From Labilibaculum antarcticum (lineage in GTDB: Bacteria; Bacteroidota; Bacteroidia; Bacteroidales; Marinifilaceae): DNA of 64,000 nucleotides. The DNA lies in assembly GCF_002356295.1 (NCBI RefSeq), contig NZ_AP018042.1:3938361-4002360 (forward strand), read 5' to 3'. Of this stretch, positions 15,405 to 25,380 are shown piece after piece. A program made the position numbers and the translations under genes. The notes under the pieces were generated by a model that searched no databases, was not told the origin of the DNA, and saw only the letters and a program-made list of their open reading frames with translations. Positions within the stretch are counted from its first letter, which is position 1. Each line of letters opens with the position of its first letter.

Positions 15405-16838
15405 ATGTTAAAAAATCATGTAGCAATACTGATTAATGAAAGTTTGAACTTCGATCCAACCGCAGACCAGCACAGGGCAATTGACTGTTTGGCGGATTAT
15501 GTAACCAATAATGACGAATGTGGAATTTTTTTGTTAAAAGGTTATGCCGGTACAGGAAAGACGACTTTGGTGAGTGCTTTGGTATCTGTTTTGGATAAAA
15601 TGAAAATTAATTCAGTGCTTCTCGCTCCAACTGGACGAGCGGCAAAAGTTCTTACTTACTATTCAAAAAAATCAGCTTATACAATCCATAAAAAAATTTA
15701 TCGTCAGAAATCTCTTACTGATGATCTCGGTTTGTTCGCTCTAGATCGAAATATGAACAATAATACTGTTTTTTTGGTGGATGAGGCATCAATGATTTCA
15801 AATTATTCTGCAGAGGCATCGGTTTTTGGTTCTGGCAGATTGCTGGATGATTTAATGCAATATGTATTCTCAAGGAAAAATTGTCGGTTGATTTTGATTG
15901 GGGATACGGCTCAGTTGCCTCCAATAGGATTGGATATTAGTCCTGCTCTTGATTCTCATGAACTGGAGTCATGCTACAATATGCCGGTAAAGGAGATGAT
16001 CTTAACTCAGGTTGTTCGTCAAAATCAAGAATCGGGTATTTTAATGAACGCAACGAACTTAAGATGCATGCTGGCCGATGAAAAAAAAGGCTATCCTGTT
16101 TTGTTTACAAAAAATTATCCTGATATAAAACGAATTGGAGGAGCCGAATTGATTGAGGAAATTTCGAACTCCCATTCTGAGTTTGGTCTTGAGGATACTA
16201 TTGTAATTAGTCGTTCTAATAAAAGGGCAAATAAATTCAATCAGGGAATTCGAAATGCGGTATTGTATCGCGAGGAAGAGATTTCCAGTGGAGATTATTT
16301 GATGGTTGTGAAGAATAATTATTTCTGGGCACAGGATATAAAGGAAATGGATTTTATAGCCAATGGCGATATTGTAGAAATCGTACGAATACATAAGTAT
16401 ATGGAAATGTATGGATTTCGTTATGCTGAGGTCACTATTCGGTTTCCGGATTACAAGGATATTGAATTAGATACCATGATCATGTTAGACACACTTGATA
16501 TTGAAACGGCATCTCTTGGATACGAGAAAAATAAAAAACTATTTTTTACCATTGCCGAAGATTATGCGGATATTCGTTCTAAGAAAGCGCGATACGAAAA
16601 AGTGCGGGACAATAAGTTTTTTAATGCTTTGCAAGTGAAATTTTCATATGCTGTTACCTGTCACAAAGCTCAGGGAGGACAATGGAAATCAGTATTTGTA
16701 GATCAAGGATACTTAATCGATGAGTTGTTAACGCCAGAGTATTACCGTTGGCTCTACACGGCGGTAACTCGTGCTACCGAAAAATTGTTTCTTGTTAATT
16801 TTAAAAAAGAATTCTTTCCTGATGAGAATGAGATTTAA
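15405..16838 (+). CDS. RecD-like ATP-dependent DNA helicase (AAA, UvrD C-terminal fold)
   Basis: A 477-residue superfamily 1B helicase. Walker A GYAGTGKTTL (residues 46-55), motif II VFLVDEASMIS, motif III LILIGDTAQLPPIG, a UvrD_C_2 domain with VTCHKAQGGQWKSVFVD and motif VI WLYTAVTRATEKL are all in place. It lacks the long N-terminal region of RecD and RecD2 and resembles the short Bacteroidota RecD-like proteins. A 5'-3' DNA helicase activity in repair or replication is expected. The stop overlaps the convergent response-regulator stop by 4 bp. No recB or recC is nearby. Confidence 0.9.
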   Translation: MLKNHVAILINESLNFDPTADQHRAIDCLADYVTNNDECGIFLLKGYAGTGKTTLVSALVSVLDKMKINSVLLAPTGRAAKVLTYYSKKSAYTIHKKIYRQKSLTDDLGLFALDRNMNNNTVFLVDEASMISNYSAEASVFGSGRLLDDLMQYVFSRKNCRLILIGDTAQLPPIGLDISPALDSHELESCYNMPVKEMILTQVVRQNQESGILMNATNLRCMLADEKKGYPVLFTKNYPDIKRIGGAELIEEISNSHSEFGLEDTIVISRSNKRANKFNQGIRNAVLYREEEISSGDYLMVVKNNYFWAQDIKEMDFIANGDIVEIVRIHKYMEMYGFRYAEVTIRFPDYKDIELDTMIMLDTLDIETASLGYEKNKKLFFTIAEDYADIRSKKARYEKVRDNKFFNALQVKFSYAVTCHKAQGGQWKSVFVDQGYLIDELLTPEYYRWLYTAVTRATEKLFLVNFKKEFFPDENEI

Positions 16839-18055
16839 AGCTCAATGCCAATAATCAGAATGTCGTCGGTTTGTTCATTGTTTTCTTTCCAACTTTCAAA
16901 CCAGTTGAAGATATCTGATTTCTGCAGGTTGATGGATTTGTTTTGAATGGATAGTAATTTGTCGTAAAATTGCTTCTTTTTAAGTGTTTTAAGCTGTTGT
17001 CCGCCAAGTTGGTCTGTAATCCCATCTGTGTACAAGAAAATCCTGTCACCAGCCTGTGTTGCTATCTTTTTAGTTGTGAATTCAGCAAATTCGGATTCTT
17101 TACCAATTGAATTTCGATCACCTTGAATTTCGAAAAGAGAATAGTCCTCATTACTAACTTTTGCTTCAGTCAATTCATTGTCGCATTTTACAGGCTCTGA
17201 ACTTTTCCTGATCAAAACCAGTGATCTTTTTGCTCCTACAAATTCCAATATCTGGTCTTGTGGGTAAATGGAGCAAAATAACCCATCCATGCCGTCGTAC
17301 TGAGTATAAGTATCGCCAGATGTGTTCAGAATTCGACTAAATTTTTGACTTAACAGAGGAAAAACATGTTCAGCACTAACTTCGTTTCCATTTTGAGAAA
17401 GAGTATGCAGTTCCATTTGTCCCATAACTGTTAACATCGCAGCAGGAACTCCGTGTCCGGTGCAATCAAATAAGCCAATGTTTTTTTTATGGAAATTCTG
17501 TTGAATCCAATAAAAATCTCCACTCACAACATGTTTGGGCAGATTAATAATAAAGGATTTGGAGAATAATCTTCTGAAATTTTCAGCATCAGGAAGAATA
17601 GATCTTTGAATTCTACCTGCATGAATCATACCTTGATGAATGTCATAGTATGACTTGTATTTTGAAATTTCTTGTTTTTGTTCATTGATTTGAAATGCAA
17701 TTAATACTTTAGTTTGCAGTTCCGTAAAATCAATTGGCTTTTTAACGTAATCTTGTGCACCTAAACTTAAGGTGGCTTTTATGGACTCCATTTCTGTTTT
17801 GGCCGAAACCATTATGACAGGAATGTTTTTTAATCTTTCATTCTCCTGCATTTTTTCGAGCACCTCAATGCCATCCATTACCGGCATCATAATGTCGAGA
17901 AGAATAACATCTGGAACGTTGTCGTTTAACCAGTCGAGAGCTTGCTGACCACCCTCCTTAGAAATGACAGTATAATCGCGTCTGAAATAAGCTTCAATTA
18001 ATTTATTATTAATTGGAGAGTCGTCAACAGATAGAATGGTTCTTTTGTTATCCAT
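16835..18055 (-). CDS. Response regulator with SpoIIE-type PP2C phosphatase output
   Basis: A 406-residue protein. Residues 1-120 are an intact receiver (acidic pair near the N-terminus in SVDDSPINN, phospho-Asp in VILLDIMMPVMDG, Thr/Ser in PVIMVSA, Lys in VKKPID). After a coiled linker comes a PP2C/SpoIIE phosphatase with GDFYW, FDCTGHGVPAAMLTVMG, FLYTDGITD and DDILIIG metal-binding motifs. Such RsbU/SiaA-type enzymes dephosphorylate a STAS or SiaC partner. Candidate partners in this window are the STAS protein at 27423 and the SiaC-like protein at 36547, though neither is adjacent. No histidine kinase is next to it. Confidence 0.9.
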   Translation of the reverse strand: MDNKRTILSVDDSPINNKLIEAYFRRDYTVISKEGGQQALDWLNDNVPDVILLDIMMPVMDGIEVLEKMQENERLKNIPVIMVSAKTEMESIKATLSLGAQDYVKKPIDFTELQTKVLIAFQINEQKQEISKYKSYYDIHQGMIHAGRIQRSILPDAENFRRLFSKSFIINLPKHVVSGDFYWIQQNFHKKNIGLFDCTGHGVPAAMLTVMGQMELHTLSQNGNEVSAEHVFPLLSQKFSRILNTSGDTYTQYDGMDGLFCSIYPQDQILEFVGAKRSLVLIRKSSEPVKCDNELTEAKVSNEDYSLFEIQGDRNSIGKESEFAEFTTKKIATQAGDRIFLYTDGITDQLGGQQLKTLKKKQFYDKLLSIQNKSINLQKSDIFNWFESWKENNEQTDDILIIGIEL

Positions 18056-18100
18056 AATGAGTTAAAAGATATAGGGCAGCATAAAGCTACCCTAAAAATA

Positions 18101-19846
18101 TTAGTTTAATTTCAAAGAGCTAATAATTCCTTGAATTTTTTTGTTGGCTTTTTCTTCAGTAGCGTAAAAATCTTCAATTGAAGCAAGTGTTTCGCGCACC
18201 TCGAAATAGTATTTTATTTTTGGCTCAGTTCCCGATGGACGAACAGAAATCTTTGTTCCGTCTTCCAAATAAAATTGAAGAACATCAGCAGTAGTCTCAA
18301 AATTCAATGCCGTTTCTTCACCAGTTACTGGGTTTGTAGCTATTCTTGTTGTGTAATCCTTCACCAAAACTAAGGTCGATCCATTAATTTCTTTCGGACG
18401 ATTGTAGCGATAGTCGTACATTAATTTTTCAATTTCCTGTGCGCCTTGCAGTCCTTCACGAACGATATAAATCATTTTCTCTTTCGAATAACCATATTCT
18501 ACATAGATATCTTTAAGAATATCGAATACGTTTTTCCCTTGCTCTTTAGCCCAGGCTGCAATCTCGGCCATAATGCTACAAGAAGATACTGCATCTTTAT
18601 CACGGGTAAAATCACCAGGCATATAGCCAAAAGATTCCTCGCCACCACCGATATAGTTTTTCTCAGGATTTTTTCTGATTACATAAGCAATCCATTTAAA
18701 TCCTGTGTAAGCATCAAAACATTGTACATTGTTTTTCTCTGCTACCTCTTTGAATAACTCTGTTGTAACAATAGTTTTTACCACATAATCGTTACCAGTT
18801 AAAAGTCCAAGTTCTTTTCTTCTTCTAATTAAGTAGTAGTTAAAAATAAGAGCAGTCTGATTTCCATTTACTATTTCCCATTCTCCTTTATCGTTCGTAG
18901 CAGCAATGCCCAAGCGGTCACCATCAGGGTCACAAGCCATTACTATATCAGCATTAACTTCCTTGGCTTTATCAACTGCCATTTTTAACGCTTCTGGTTC
19001 TTCAGGATTTGCCGACCAAACAGTAGGGAAGTTACCATCTACTACATCTTGTTCTGGAATATGAATTACGTTCTCAAAACCGTAATTTTTTAGTGAAGCA
19101 GGAACCAATCTTACTGTTGTTCCATGTAATGGCGTAAAAACAATTTTTAAATCTTTTTGATTTTTGATTGCTTCAGGAGAAAGACTTAATGTTTTAACTT
19201 TATCAAGAAAAAGTTTATCCATATCTTCGCCAAGAACTTCGATTAGAGCAGGATTCCCTTTGAATTTGATTTCTTCAAGTTTTACTGCCTTAACTTCGTC
19301 AATTACATTTTTATCGTGAGGAATAACCAATTGAGAACCATCTTCCCAATATGCTTTATATCCATTGTATTCTTTAGGATTGTGTGATGCAGTAATAATA
19401 ACACCTGATTGACAACCCAAATGACGAATTGCAAAAGACATTTCTGGTGTTGGTCTTAAATCTTCAAAAATATATGCTTTAATACCATTTGCCGAGAAAA
19501 TATTAGCAACAGTATCCGAGTATAATTTGCTATTGTTTCTACAATCATAGCCAATACAAACAGAAAGATTTTCTTGTCCTGCGAAGGCTTTATTAATATA
19601 GTTGGCTAATCCTTGAGTAGCGGCACCAACAGTGTAAATATTCATTCTGTTAGTTCCTGGACCCATTTTACCACGTAAGCCTCCAGTTCCAAATTCAAGA
19701 TCTTTATAAAATGATTCTATTAAATCAGTTTTGTCTTCCTTTTCTAATAATGATTTTACAGCATTTTTAGTTTCCTGATCATATTTCCCCTCAAGCCATG
19801 CTTGGGCTTTTTCATTTACGATTTTAAAAATCTCAGTCTCGTTCAT
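18101..19846 (-). CDS. Phosphohexomutase (phosphoglucomutase/phosphomannomutase family)
   Basis: A 581-residue alpha-D-phosphohexomutase of the long PgcA type. It has the phosphoserine loop VIITASHNPKEYNG, metal-binding DPDGDRLG, sugar-specificity loop GGGEESFGYMPGD and the C-terminal phosphate-binding RPSGTEPKIKYY. It interconverts glucose-6-phosphate and glucose-1-phosphate (or the mannose forms). It lies 25 bp after rmlD and ends the nucleotide-sugar cluster. In this role it would supply glucose-1-phosphate to RmlA and to UDP-glucose formation. All key residues are present. Confidence 0.92.
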   Translation of the reverse strand: MNETEIFKIVNEKAQAWLEGKYDQETKNAVKSLLEKEDKTDLIESFYKDLEFGTGGLRGKMGPGTNRMNIYTVGAATQGLANYINKAFAGQENLSVCIGYDCRNNSKLYSDTVANIFSANGIKAYIFEDLRPTPEMSFAIRHLGCQSGVIITASHNPKEYNGYKAYWEDGSQLVIPHDKNVIDEVKAVKLEEIKFKGNPALIEVLGEDMDKLFLDKVKTLSLSPEAIKNQKDLKIVFTPLHGTTVRLVPASLKNYGFENVIHIPEQDVVDGNFPTVWSANPEEPEALKMAVDKAKEVNADIVMACDPDGDRLGIAATNDKGEWEIVNGNQTALIFNYYLIRRRKELGLLTGNDYVVKTIVTTELFKEVAEKNNVQCFDAYTGFKWIAYVIRKNPEKNYIGGGEESFGYMPGDFTRDKDAVSSCSIMAEIAAWAKEQGKNVFDILKDIYVEYGYSKEKMIYIVREGLQGAQEIEKLMYDYRYNRPKEINGSTLVLVKDYTTRIATNPVTGEETALNFETTADVLQFYLEDGTKISVRPSGTEPKIKYYFEVRETLASIEDFYATEEKANKKIQGIISSLKLN

Positions 19847-19871
19847 CTTTGATACAATTTCTTTCGGTTAA

Positions 19872-20744
19872 CTATTCAGTAATTCTTTTAATACAATGTT
19901 CAATTCTGCTTCTCCAGTGTGGTATTTCGAGTGTAAAAATATGTTTAATTTTCGATTTATTCAATACGCTGTAGTGTGGTCTTTTTGCAAGGCATTGAAA
20001 ATCTTTGCTTTCGATGCTGTTAATTTTACATTTATTTTTCGATGTGTTTTGTATTTCAGTGGCGAAATCGTACCAACTACATACGCCTTCGTTGGAATAA
20101 TGATAGGTTCCAAAATCAGTAAAGTGACTCTTTTCAGTGATGCTTTGAATGATATGCAAAATGGTGTAAGCCAGGTCGTGCGCATAGGTGGGAGAGCCAA
20201 TTTGGTCGCCTACAACATCTAGTGAATCTTTTTCTTTGCCTAAGCCTAGCATTGTCTTAAGAAAATTTTTCCCAAATGGAGAGTATAACCAAGAGGTTCG
20301 TATGATAATATGTTGTTGGCAAATGTTTCGAACATTTTCTTCACCTTCAAATTTGGTTCTGCCGTAAACACCCATGGGTTTAGCCTTCTGATCCTCAGTG
20401 TATGGTGTTGAATTATCTCCAGAAAACACATAGTCGGTAGATATGTGAACTAAAATAATATTGTTCTGCATGGCTATCGTAGCCAGATTTTTTACCGCAT
20501 CAGCATTGATTAATTTGGCTGCTTGCTCATTTTCTTCCGCCTGATCAACATTAGTGTATGCTGCGCAATTTACGATGTAGGAAATTTGTTTGTCGGTAAT
20601 GTAACTGTCTATTGCATCCAAAGCACAGATATCCAGTTCCTCAATATCCGTAAAGAAAAATTGAAGATTATTAAACTGAATCGATAACTCTTTTATTTCG
20701 GAGCCTAACTGTCCTTTAGAGCCTGTAATTAGGATGTTTGTCAT
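19872..20744 (-). CDS. rmlD: dTDP-4-dehydrorhamnose reductase RmlD
   Basis: A 290-residue SDR enzyme that reduces dTDP-4-dehydrorhamnose to dTDP-L-rhamnose with NAD(P)H. It shows the Rossmann motif ITGSKGQLGSEI at the N-terminus, NCAAYTNVDQAE, STDYVFSGD and the catalytic YGRTKFEGE (Tyr-x3-Lys). It starts 3 bp after the rmlC stop, in the order rmlA-rmlC-rmlD. The length is typical. RmlD completes the pathway, provided that dTDP-glucose 4,6-dehydratase (RmlB), missing here, is encoded elsewhere. Confidence 0.93.
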   Translation of the reverse strand: MTNILITGSKGQLGSEIKELSIQFNNLQFFFTDIEELDICALDAIDSYITDKQISYIVNCAAYTNVDQAEENEQAAKLINADAVKNLATIAMQNNIILVHISTDYVFSGDNSTPYTEDQKAKPMGVYGRTKFEGEENVRNICQQHIIIRTSWLYSPFGKNFLKTMLGLGKEKDSLDVVGDQIGSPTYAHDLAYTILHIIQSITEKSHFTDFGTYHYSNEGVCSWYDFATEIQNTSKNKCKINSIESKDFQCLAKRPHYSVLNKSKIKHIFTLEIPHWRSRIEHCIKRITE

Positions 20745-20747
20745 GCT

Positions 20748-21308
20748 TTATTTACTGTATTTAAAATTTTTCTCCACCTCTTTAAAGTTTGGAAACACTT
20801 TGTCCTTTGGGGAGATAATGGCTTTGTTAGGCTCTACTCTCCAATTAATATTTAAGAATGGATCGTTAAAATTGATCCCTCTTTCGGCTTTCGGATTATA
20901 CAAGTTGTCACATTTGTAGATGAAGGTTGCAGATTCGCTTAAGACAGAAAAGCCATGAGCAAATCCTTTAGGGATCAGAAACTGAATTTTGTTATCCGCC
21001 GACAATTCAATACCACTCCATTGCCCGAAAGTAGGAGAGTCTTTTCTTAGATCAACAGCAACATCGAAAACTTTACCTTCAATTACCCGAACTAATTTCG
21101 TTTGTGAGTAAGGTGCCAATTGATAGTGAAGTCCTCTTATTACTCCATATCCCGATTTGGATTCATTATCCTGAACAAATGACAGATCTAGACCTTTTTC
21201 GCGGAAAATCTTTTCATTGTAACTCTCGAAAAAATATCCTCGTTCATCTTCAAAAACTTTGGGTTTGATTATTAATAAGTCTGGGATTTTTGTTTTAATA
21301 ATTTCCAT
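20748..21308 (-). CDS. rmlC: dTDP-4-dehydrorhamnose 3,5-epimerase RmlC
   Basis: A 186-residue cupin epimerase for dTDP-4-keto-6-deoxyglucose. It has [17 protein letters not shown], the catalytic His in [27 protein letters not shown], and [12 protein letters not shown], all standard for RmlC. ATG 21308 is chosen because [10 protein letters not shown] is the normal N-terminus; an upstream start at 21338 would add 10 residues inside rmlA. With this start the gene overlaps the rmlA 3' end by 14 bp, which implies translational coupling. Confidence 0.93.
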   Translation of the reverse strand: MEIIKTKIPDLLIIKPKVFEDERGYFFESYNEKIFREKGLDLSFVQDNESKSGYGVIRGLHYQLAPYSQTKLVRVIEGKVFDVAVDLRKDSPTFGQWSGIELSADNKIQFLIPKGFAHGFSVLSESATFIYKCDNLYNPKAERGINFNDPFLNINWRVEPNKAIISPKDKVFPNFKEVEKNFKYSK

Positions 21309-22197
21309 TTCGAATTCCCTTGTTTTTAATATTTTCATTGGCCACCATCATCAAATATTCCCCGTATTGATTTTTAAGTAATGGTTGCGCTAATTCAATT
21401 AAGTCTTCTCTGCTTATAAATCCATTACGATAAGCAATCTCTTCCAAACAGGCAACTTTTAATCCTTGCCTTTGTTCTATTGTTGCAATGTAATTAGATG
21501 CCTGAAGCATACTGTCGTGAGTTCCTGTATCCAGCCAGGCAATTCCGCGTCCTAAAACCTGAAGTTTTAGATTGTCTTCTTTCAGGTAAATTAGGTTTAG
21601 ATCTGTTATTTCGAGTTCGCCTCGTTTCGATGGTTTTAATGATTTGGCCTTTTCAATCACAGTGTTGTCGTAAAAATACAAGCCAGTTACTGCGTAGTTG
21701 GATTTAGGATGTTCTGGTTTTTCTTCCAAGCTTTTGACTTTGCCATTTTCATCAAAATCAGCAACACCATATCTTTCCGGATCTTTAACATGATATCCAA
21801 AAACCAGTGCTCCTTCGGTTAATTTCGCCGAAGCTACCAGTTGCTTGCCAAATTCATATCCGTAGTAAAGATTGTCACCTAAAATCATACAAACTGGGCT
21901 GTCTCCAATAAACTCTTCACCAATAATAAATGCTTGTGCTAATCCGTCTGGCGAGGGTTGTTCGGCGTACGAAAGGTTTAGACCAAACTGGTTTCCATTT
22001 CCAAAAAGATCTTTGTAAAGATGTAAATCTTTTGGTGTTGAAATGATTAGGATTTCTTTTATTCCTGCAAGCATCAAAACAGAAAGAGGGTAGTATATCA
22101 TTGGTTTGTCGTAAACCGGGATGATTTGTTTCGAAATGCTTTTTGTGATCGGATAAAGTCTTGTGCCCGAACCCCCAGCTAATATAATTCCTTTCAT
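21295..22197 (-). CDS. rmlA: Glucose-1-phosphate thymidylyltransferase RmlA
   Basis: A 300-residue nucleotidyltransferase that makes dTDP-glucose from dTTP and glucose-1-phosphate. The N-terminal nucleotide loop is [18 protein letters not shown], followed by [16 protein letters not shown], the metal-site Asp in [11 protein letters not shown], and [20 protein letters not shown]. Length is normal. Its ATG immediately follows the stop of the upstream UDP-xylose synthase gene without a gap, and its end overlaps rmlC. It is the feedback-controlled entry enzyme of the rhamnose pathway in characterised systems. Confidence 0.94.
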   Translation of the reverse strand: MKGIILAGGSGTRLYPITKSISKQIIPVYDKPMIYYPLSVLMLAGIKEILIISTPKDLHLYKDLFGNGNQFGLNLSYAEQPSPDGLAQAFIIGEEFIGDSPVCMILGDNLYYGYEFGKQLVASAKLTEGALVFGYHVKDPERYGVADFDENGKVKSLEEKPEHPKSNYAVTGLYFYDNTVIEKAKSLKPSKRGELEITDLNLIYLKEDNLKLQVLGRGIAWLDTGTHDSMLQASNYIATIEQRQGLKVACLEEIAYRNGFISREDLIELAQPLLKNQYGEYLMMVANENIKNKGIRNGNY

Positions 22198-23151
22198 TTA
22201 GTGTGTCGGTTTGATTGATAATAAGTTATCAAAATACGAAATTGTTCGAAGTAAACCTTCATTTAATTGAATTTTTGGTTCCCAGTCGTTTAATTCCATT
22301 TTCGCAAGGCTAATATTCGGCTGTCTTTGTGTTGGATCGTCTTTAGGTAAAGGCAAATGAATGATTTTAGAGTTTGAATTGGTTAGTTCAATTACTTTTT
22401 GAGCCAATTCAAGAATTGTAAATTCATTAGGGTTGCCAACATTAACCGGACCAATAAATTCCTTTCTTGAGTTCATCATTCGTATCATACCTTCCAGTAG
22501 ATCGTCAACATACTGAAAACTTCTGGTTTGAAGACCATCGCCAAAAAGAGTAATGTCCTCACCTTTTAGTGCCTGAACAATAAAATTCGATACCACACGA
22601 CCATCATTTGGATGCATGTTAGGACCGTAGGTGTTGAAAATACGGACAATTTTTATGGCAACATTATTTTGGGTGTGATAATCCATGAACAAAGTCTCGG
22701 CACAACGTTTCCCTTCATCGTAACAGGAACGAATTCCAATTGGATTCACATTTCCCCAGTAGTCTTCTGTTTGTGGGTGTATTTCAGGATCACCATAGAC
22801 TTCACTTGTTGAGGCCTGAAGAATTCGGGCATTTATTCTTTTGGCTAAACCAAGCAGGTTGATTGAGCCCATTACTGAAGTTTTGGTGGTCTTAATTGGA
22901 TTGTATTGGTAGTGCACAGGAGATGCTGGACATGCCAAATTGTAAATTTGATCGACCTCGGCATAGTACGGTTGCGTAATGTCGTGACGAACAAGTTCAA
23001 AATATGGATTATCCATTAAATGAGCAATGTTCTTCTTTGAACCCGTGAAATAATTGTCCAAACAGATCACATCATTGCCTTCTTTTAGTAATCTCTCGCA
23101 AAGATGTGAACCAATAAATCCAGCTCCTCCGGTAATTAAAATTCTTTTCAT
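22198..23151 (-). CDS. UDP-glucuronate decarboxylase (UDP-xylose synthase, extended SDR)
   Basis: A 317-residue extended SDR enzyme. The motifs [40 protein letters not shown] and catalytic [11 protein letters not shown] match UXS, which decarboxylates UDP-glucuronate to UDP-xylose via a 4-keto intermediate. The RSCYDEGKR form separates it from dTDP-glucose dehydratase (RmlB), which has YSASK-like sites. The enzyme directly downstream of UDP-glucose dehydrogenase in the pathway is also directly downstream in the operon (26 bp). It therefore uses the product of the neighbouring gene. The product could serve xylose or 4-keto-pentose incorporation into surface glycans. Confidence 0.92.
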   Translation of the reverse strand: MKRILITGGAGFIGSHLCERLLKEGNDVICLDNYFTGSKKNIAHLMDNPYFELVRHDITQPYYAEVDQIYNLACPASPVHYQYNPIKTTKTSVMGSINLLGLAKRINARILQASTSEVYGDPEIHPQTEDYWGNVNPIGIRSCYDEGKRCAETLFMDYHTQNNVAIKIVRIFNTYGPNMHPNDGRVVSNFIVQALKGEDITLFGDGLQTRSFQYVDDLLEGMIRMMNSRKEFIGPVNVGNPNEFTILELAQKVIELTNSNSKIIHLPLPKDDPTQRQPNISLAKMELNDWEPKIQLNEGLLRTISYFDNLLSIKPTH

Positions 23152-23177
23152 AATTTAAATCCTTGATCCAGTTTTGG

Positions 23178-24518
23178 TTACCCAATAGATTCTTTTTTAA
23201 CAATCTCCCGGCCAATGGAATAGTATGTGTAGCCCAGTTCTTTCATTTCGTAAAGATCATAGATGTTTCTTCCGTCGAAAATTAATTTCTCCCTCATTAA
23301 TTTCTCCATCACTTTAAAATTTGGAAGTTTGAATTCCGACCATTCTGTAACAATTAGTAAAGCGTCAGCATCAATTAGCGCTTCGTATTGGTCTTTAGCA
23401 TAGCTAATTGTATCGCCAATTTTTCGATGGCATTCTTCTGCTGCAACAGGATCGTAAGCAATTACTTCGGCACCTTCACTTAAAAGTTTGTTGATGATAA
23501 CCAGTGATGGAGCTTCTCGCATATCATCAGTGTTTGGTTTGAATGATAATCCCCAAATAGCAATTTTTTTGCCTTTCAGATTTCCATCGAAATGTGTCAT
23601 TATTTTTTTGTAAAGCACACTTTTTTGGCGGTTGTTTACTAATTCTACAGATTTTAAGATTTCAAGAGGATGCCCCCTTTGTTCTGACGTTTTGATAAGT
23701 GCCTGTACGTCTTTTGGGAAGCATGATCCACCATATCCAGTGCCTGGGTAAATAAATTTATTTCCGATACGGCTGTCTGATCCAATACCACGGCGAACAT
23801 TGTTCACATCAGCTCCTACAATCTCGCAAAGATTTGCTATGTCGTTCATGAAAGAGATTTTTGTTGCCAGCATTGAATTCGCCGCATATTTTGTCATTTC
23901 GGCAGAAGGGATATCCATGAAAATTACCGGATGATTATTCATTAGAAATGGTTTGTAAAGCTTACTCATTACTTCCTGAGCTCTTTGCGACTCTGTTCCA
24001 ATTACAACCCTGTCAGGTTTCAGAAAATCATCAATTGCGGCTCCTTCTTTCAAAAATTCCGGATTTGAAGCAACATCAAATTGAATGTCTTCGTTTCGGT
24101 TGGTAAGTTCTTCGTTAATAGTGGCTTTAACTTTTTCTGCCGTTCCAATTGGTACTGTGCTTTTGGTAACCACAACAAGGTAGCGGTCAATATATCGTCC
24201 TATTTCCTTGGCTACAGCAATTACGTATTGAAGATCTGCGCTCCCATCTTCATCAGGAGGAGTGCCAACAGCAATAAAAACGGCATCGGCATCTAAGATG
24301 CTATCTTTTAAGCTATTCGAAAAAAACAAACGGCCTTTTTCCATATTGCGTTTCACCATTGGCTCTAAACCAGGTTCGTAAATTGGAAGTATACCTTTAT
24401 TTAAATTGTCAATTTTATTTTGATCTACATCAACGCAGGTAACAGTAATTCCCGTTTCTGCAAAGCAAGTTCCGGAAACTAAACCTACATAACCGGTACC
24501 AACAATAGTAATGTTCAT
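23178..24518 (-). CDS. ugd: UDP-glucose 6-dehydrogenase
   Basis: A 446-residue NAD-dependent enzyme that oxidises UDP-glucose twice to UDP-glucuronate. It has the N-terminal Rossmann motif IVGTGYVGLVSGTCFAE, SNPEFLKEG, the catalytic Cys in GYGGSCFPKDV, and a C-terminal UDP-binding domain with LSFKPNTDDMREAPS. It is the first gene of the six-gene nucleotide-sugar cluster. The upstream region has a TAAATTTC box but no clear -33 partner. By pathway it feeds UDP-glucuronate to the next gene product. Confidence 0.94.
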   Translation of the reverse strand: MNITIVGTGYVGLVSGTCFAETGITVTCVDVDQNKIDNLNKGILPIYEPGLEPMVKRNMEKGRLFFSNSLKDSILDADAVFIAVGTPPDEDGSADLQYVIAVAKEIGRYIDRYLVVVTKSTVPIGTAEKVKATINEELTNRNEDIQFDVASNPEFLKEGAAIDDFLKPDRVVIGTESQRAQEVMSKLYKPFLMNNHPVIFMDIPSAEMTKYAANSMLATKISFMNDIANLCEIVGADVNNVRRGIGSDSRIGNKFIYPGTGYGGSCFPKDVQALIKTSEQRGHPLEILKSVELVNNRQKSVLYKKIMTHFDGNLKGKKIAIWGLSFKPNTDDMREAPSLVIINKLLSEGAEVIAYDPVAAEECHRKIGDTISYAKDQYEALIDADALLIVTEWSEFKLPNFKVMEKLMREKLIFDGRNIYDLYEMKELGYTYYSIGREIVKKESIG

Positions 24519-24663
24519 TTCGTTTGTTTTAGAGTTCTATTTGGATGGTGTAAATTATGATGTAAATAAAGCGAAATTTATTCACTAATGAAATGATTTA
24601 TGAAGCTGATTTCAGCGCTTGTGGGAGATCTTAGTTCGCTAAAAGGTATTGGTCTGAAAAAGA

Positions 24664-24693
24664 GTAGGGATGCTAATTTAATAGCATCCCTAC
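24664..24693 (-). terminator. Hairpin terminator after the PhnA-like gene
   Basis: A perfect 11-bp stem (GTAGGGATGCT with AGCATCCCTAC) with an 8-base loop. On the minus strand the sequence ACTCTTTTTC follows. It lies 34 bp past the PhnA-like stop and before ugd. Confidence 0.65.
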
Positions 24694-24726
24694 ATTGTTC
24701 TGTGTCCATTTTGTTAGAAATAGAAT

Positions 24727-25305
24727 CTAGTTCGATTTCTTAACGTATTTAGTTAAAATCACAATTTGTTGTCCTTCAACGCGACCTTCGATGTGTTCTG
24801 CGTTATCTGCTACCAAAGAGATATTTCGTACAGCAGTTCCTCGCTTTGCTGTAAAACCTCCTCCTTTTACATTTAAATCTTTAATAAGAATAACTGTATC
24901 TCCAGATTGTAATTGTACTCCATTGCTATCGATGTGTTTTACTGCATCTTCGTCACTTACACCTTCGCCGGTTGCTTTTGCCCATTCTAAAGTTTCCTCG
25001 TCAAGATAAAGCATGTCAAGTAGGTCTTGAGGCCATCCTTCAGAACGAAGACGGTTTAACATACGCCACGCGATTACCTGAACTGCAGGTATTGTACTCC
25101 ACATGCTATCGTTTAAACAGCGCCAGTGGTTAGCATCCATTTGCTCAGGATTTTCAATTTGAGTGTGGCAGGTTGCACAAACTAATATGTTTTTATCTAC
25201 AGTTCCTTTTGCCGGAGCCACTTCATATGCTGTCAAATTTTCTGTTGCTCCACACAATTCACAAAGGGAGCCACTTCTACTATGTAATTCTTTCTCGATA
25301 CTCAT
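24727..25305 (-). CDS. PhnA family zinc-ribbon protein
   Basis: A 192-residue PhnA-type protein. The N-terminal part has a treble-clef zinc site (CELCGA, CATCH) and the C-terminal part has the PhnA SH3-like domain with SGDTVILIKDLNVKGGGFTAKRGT. Despite the name, E. coli PhnA is not needed for phosphonate use, and the function of the family is unresolved. It lies alone, divergent from rpsA, under its own consensus promoter. The transcript is predicted to start with a hairpin (25340-25367) before the start codon. Confidence 0.88.
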   Translation of the reverse strand: MSIEKELHSRSGSLCELCGATENLTAYEVAPAKGTVDKNILVCATCHTQIENPEQMDANHWRCLNDSMWSTIPAVQVIAWRMLNRLRSEGWPQDLLDMLYLDEETLEWAKATGEGVSDEDAVKHIDSNGVQLQSGDTVILIKDLNVKGGGFTAKRGTAVRNISLVADNAEHIEGRVEGQQIVILTKYVKKSN

Positions 25306-25339
25306 ATTTGATAAGGTTTTGTTTGCTTTTATAGATCGA

Positions 25340-25367
25340 GCAAGTTTTTTACTTGCTTGCTCGGAGT
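25340..25367 (-). promoter_or_regulatory. 5' UTR hairpin of the PhnA-like gene
   Basis: CGAGCAAG and CTTGCTCG form an 8-bp stem around an 11-base T-rich loop. It lies between the predicted transcription start (about 25374) and the start codon at 25305. It could stabilise or attenuate the mRNA. Confidence 0.4.
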
Positions 25368-25380
25368 ATTATAATTTGCG

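Noticed and set aside
21309-21338. Upstream rmlC start
   Set aside because: It would extend into rmlA and add ten residues unlike RmlC; ATG 21308 gives the standard N-terminus.
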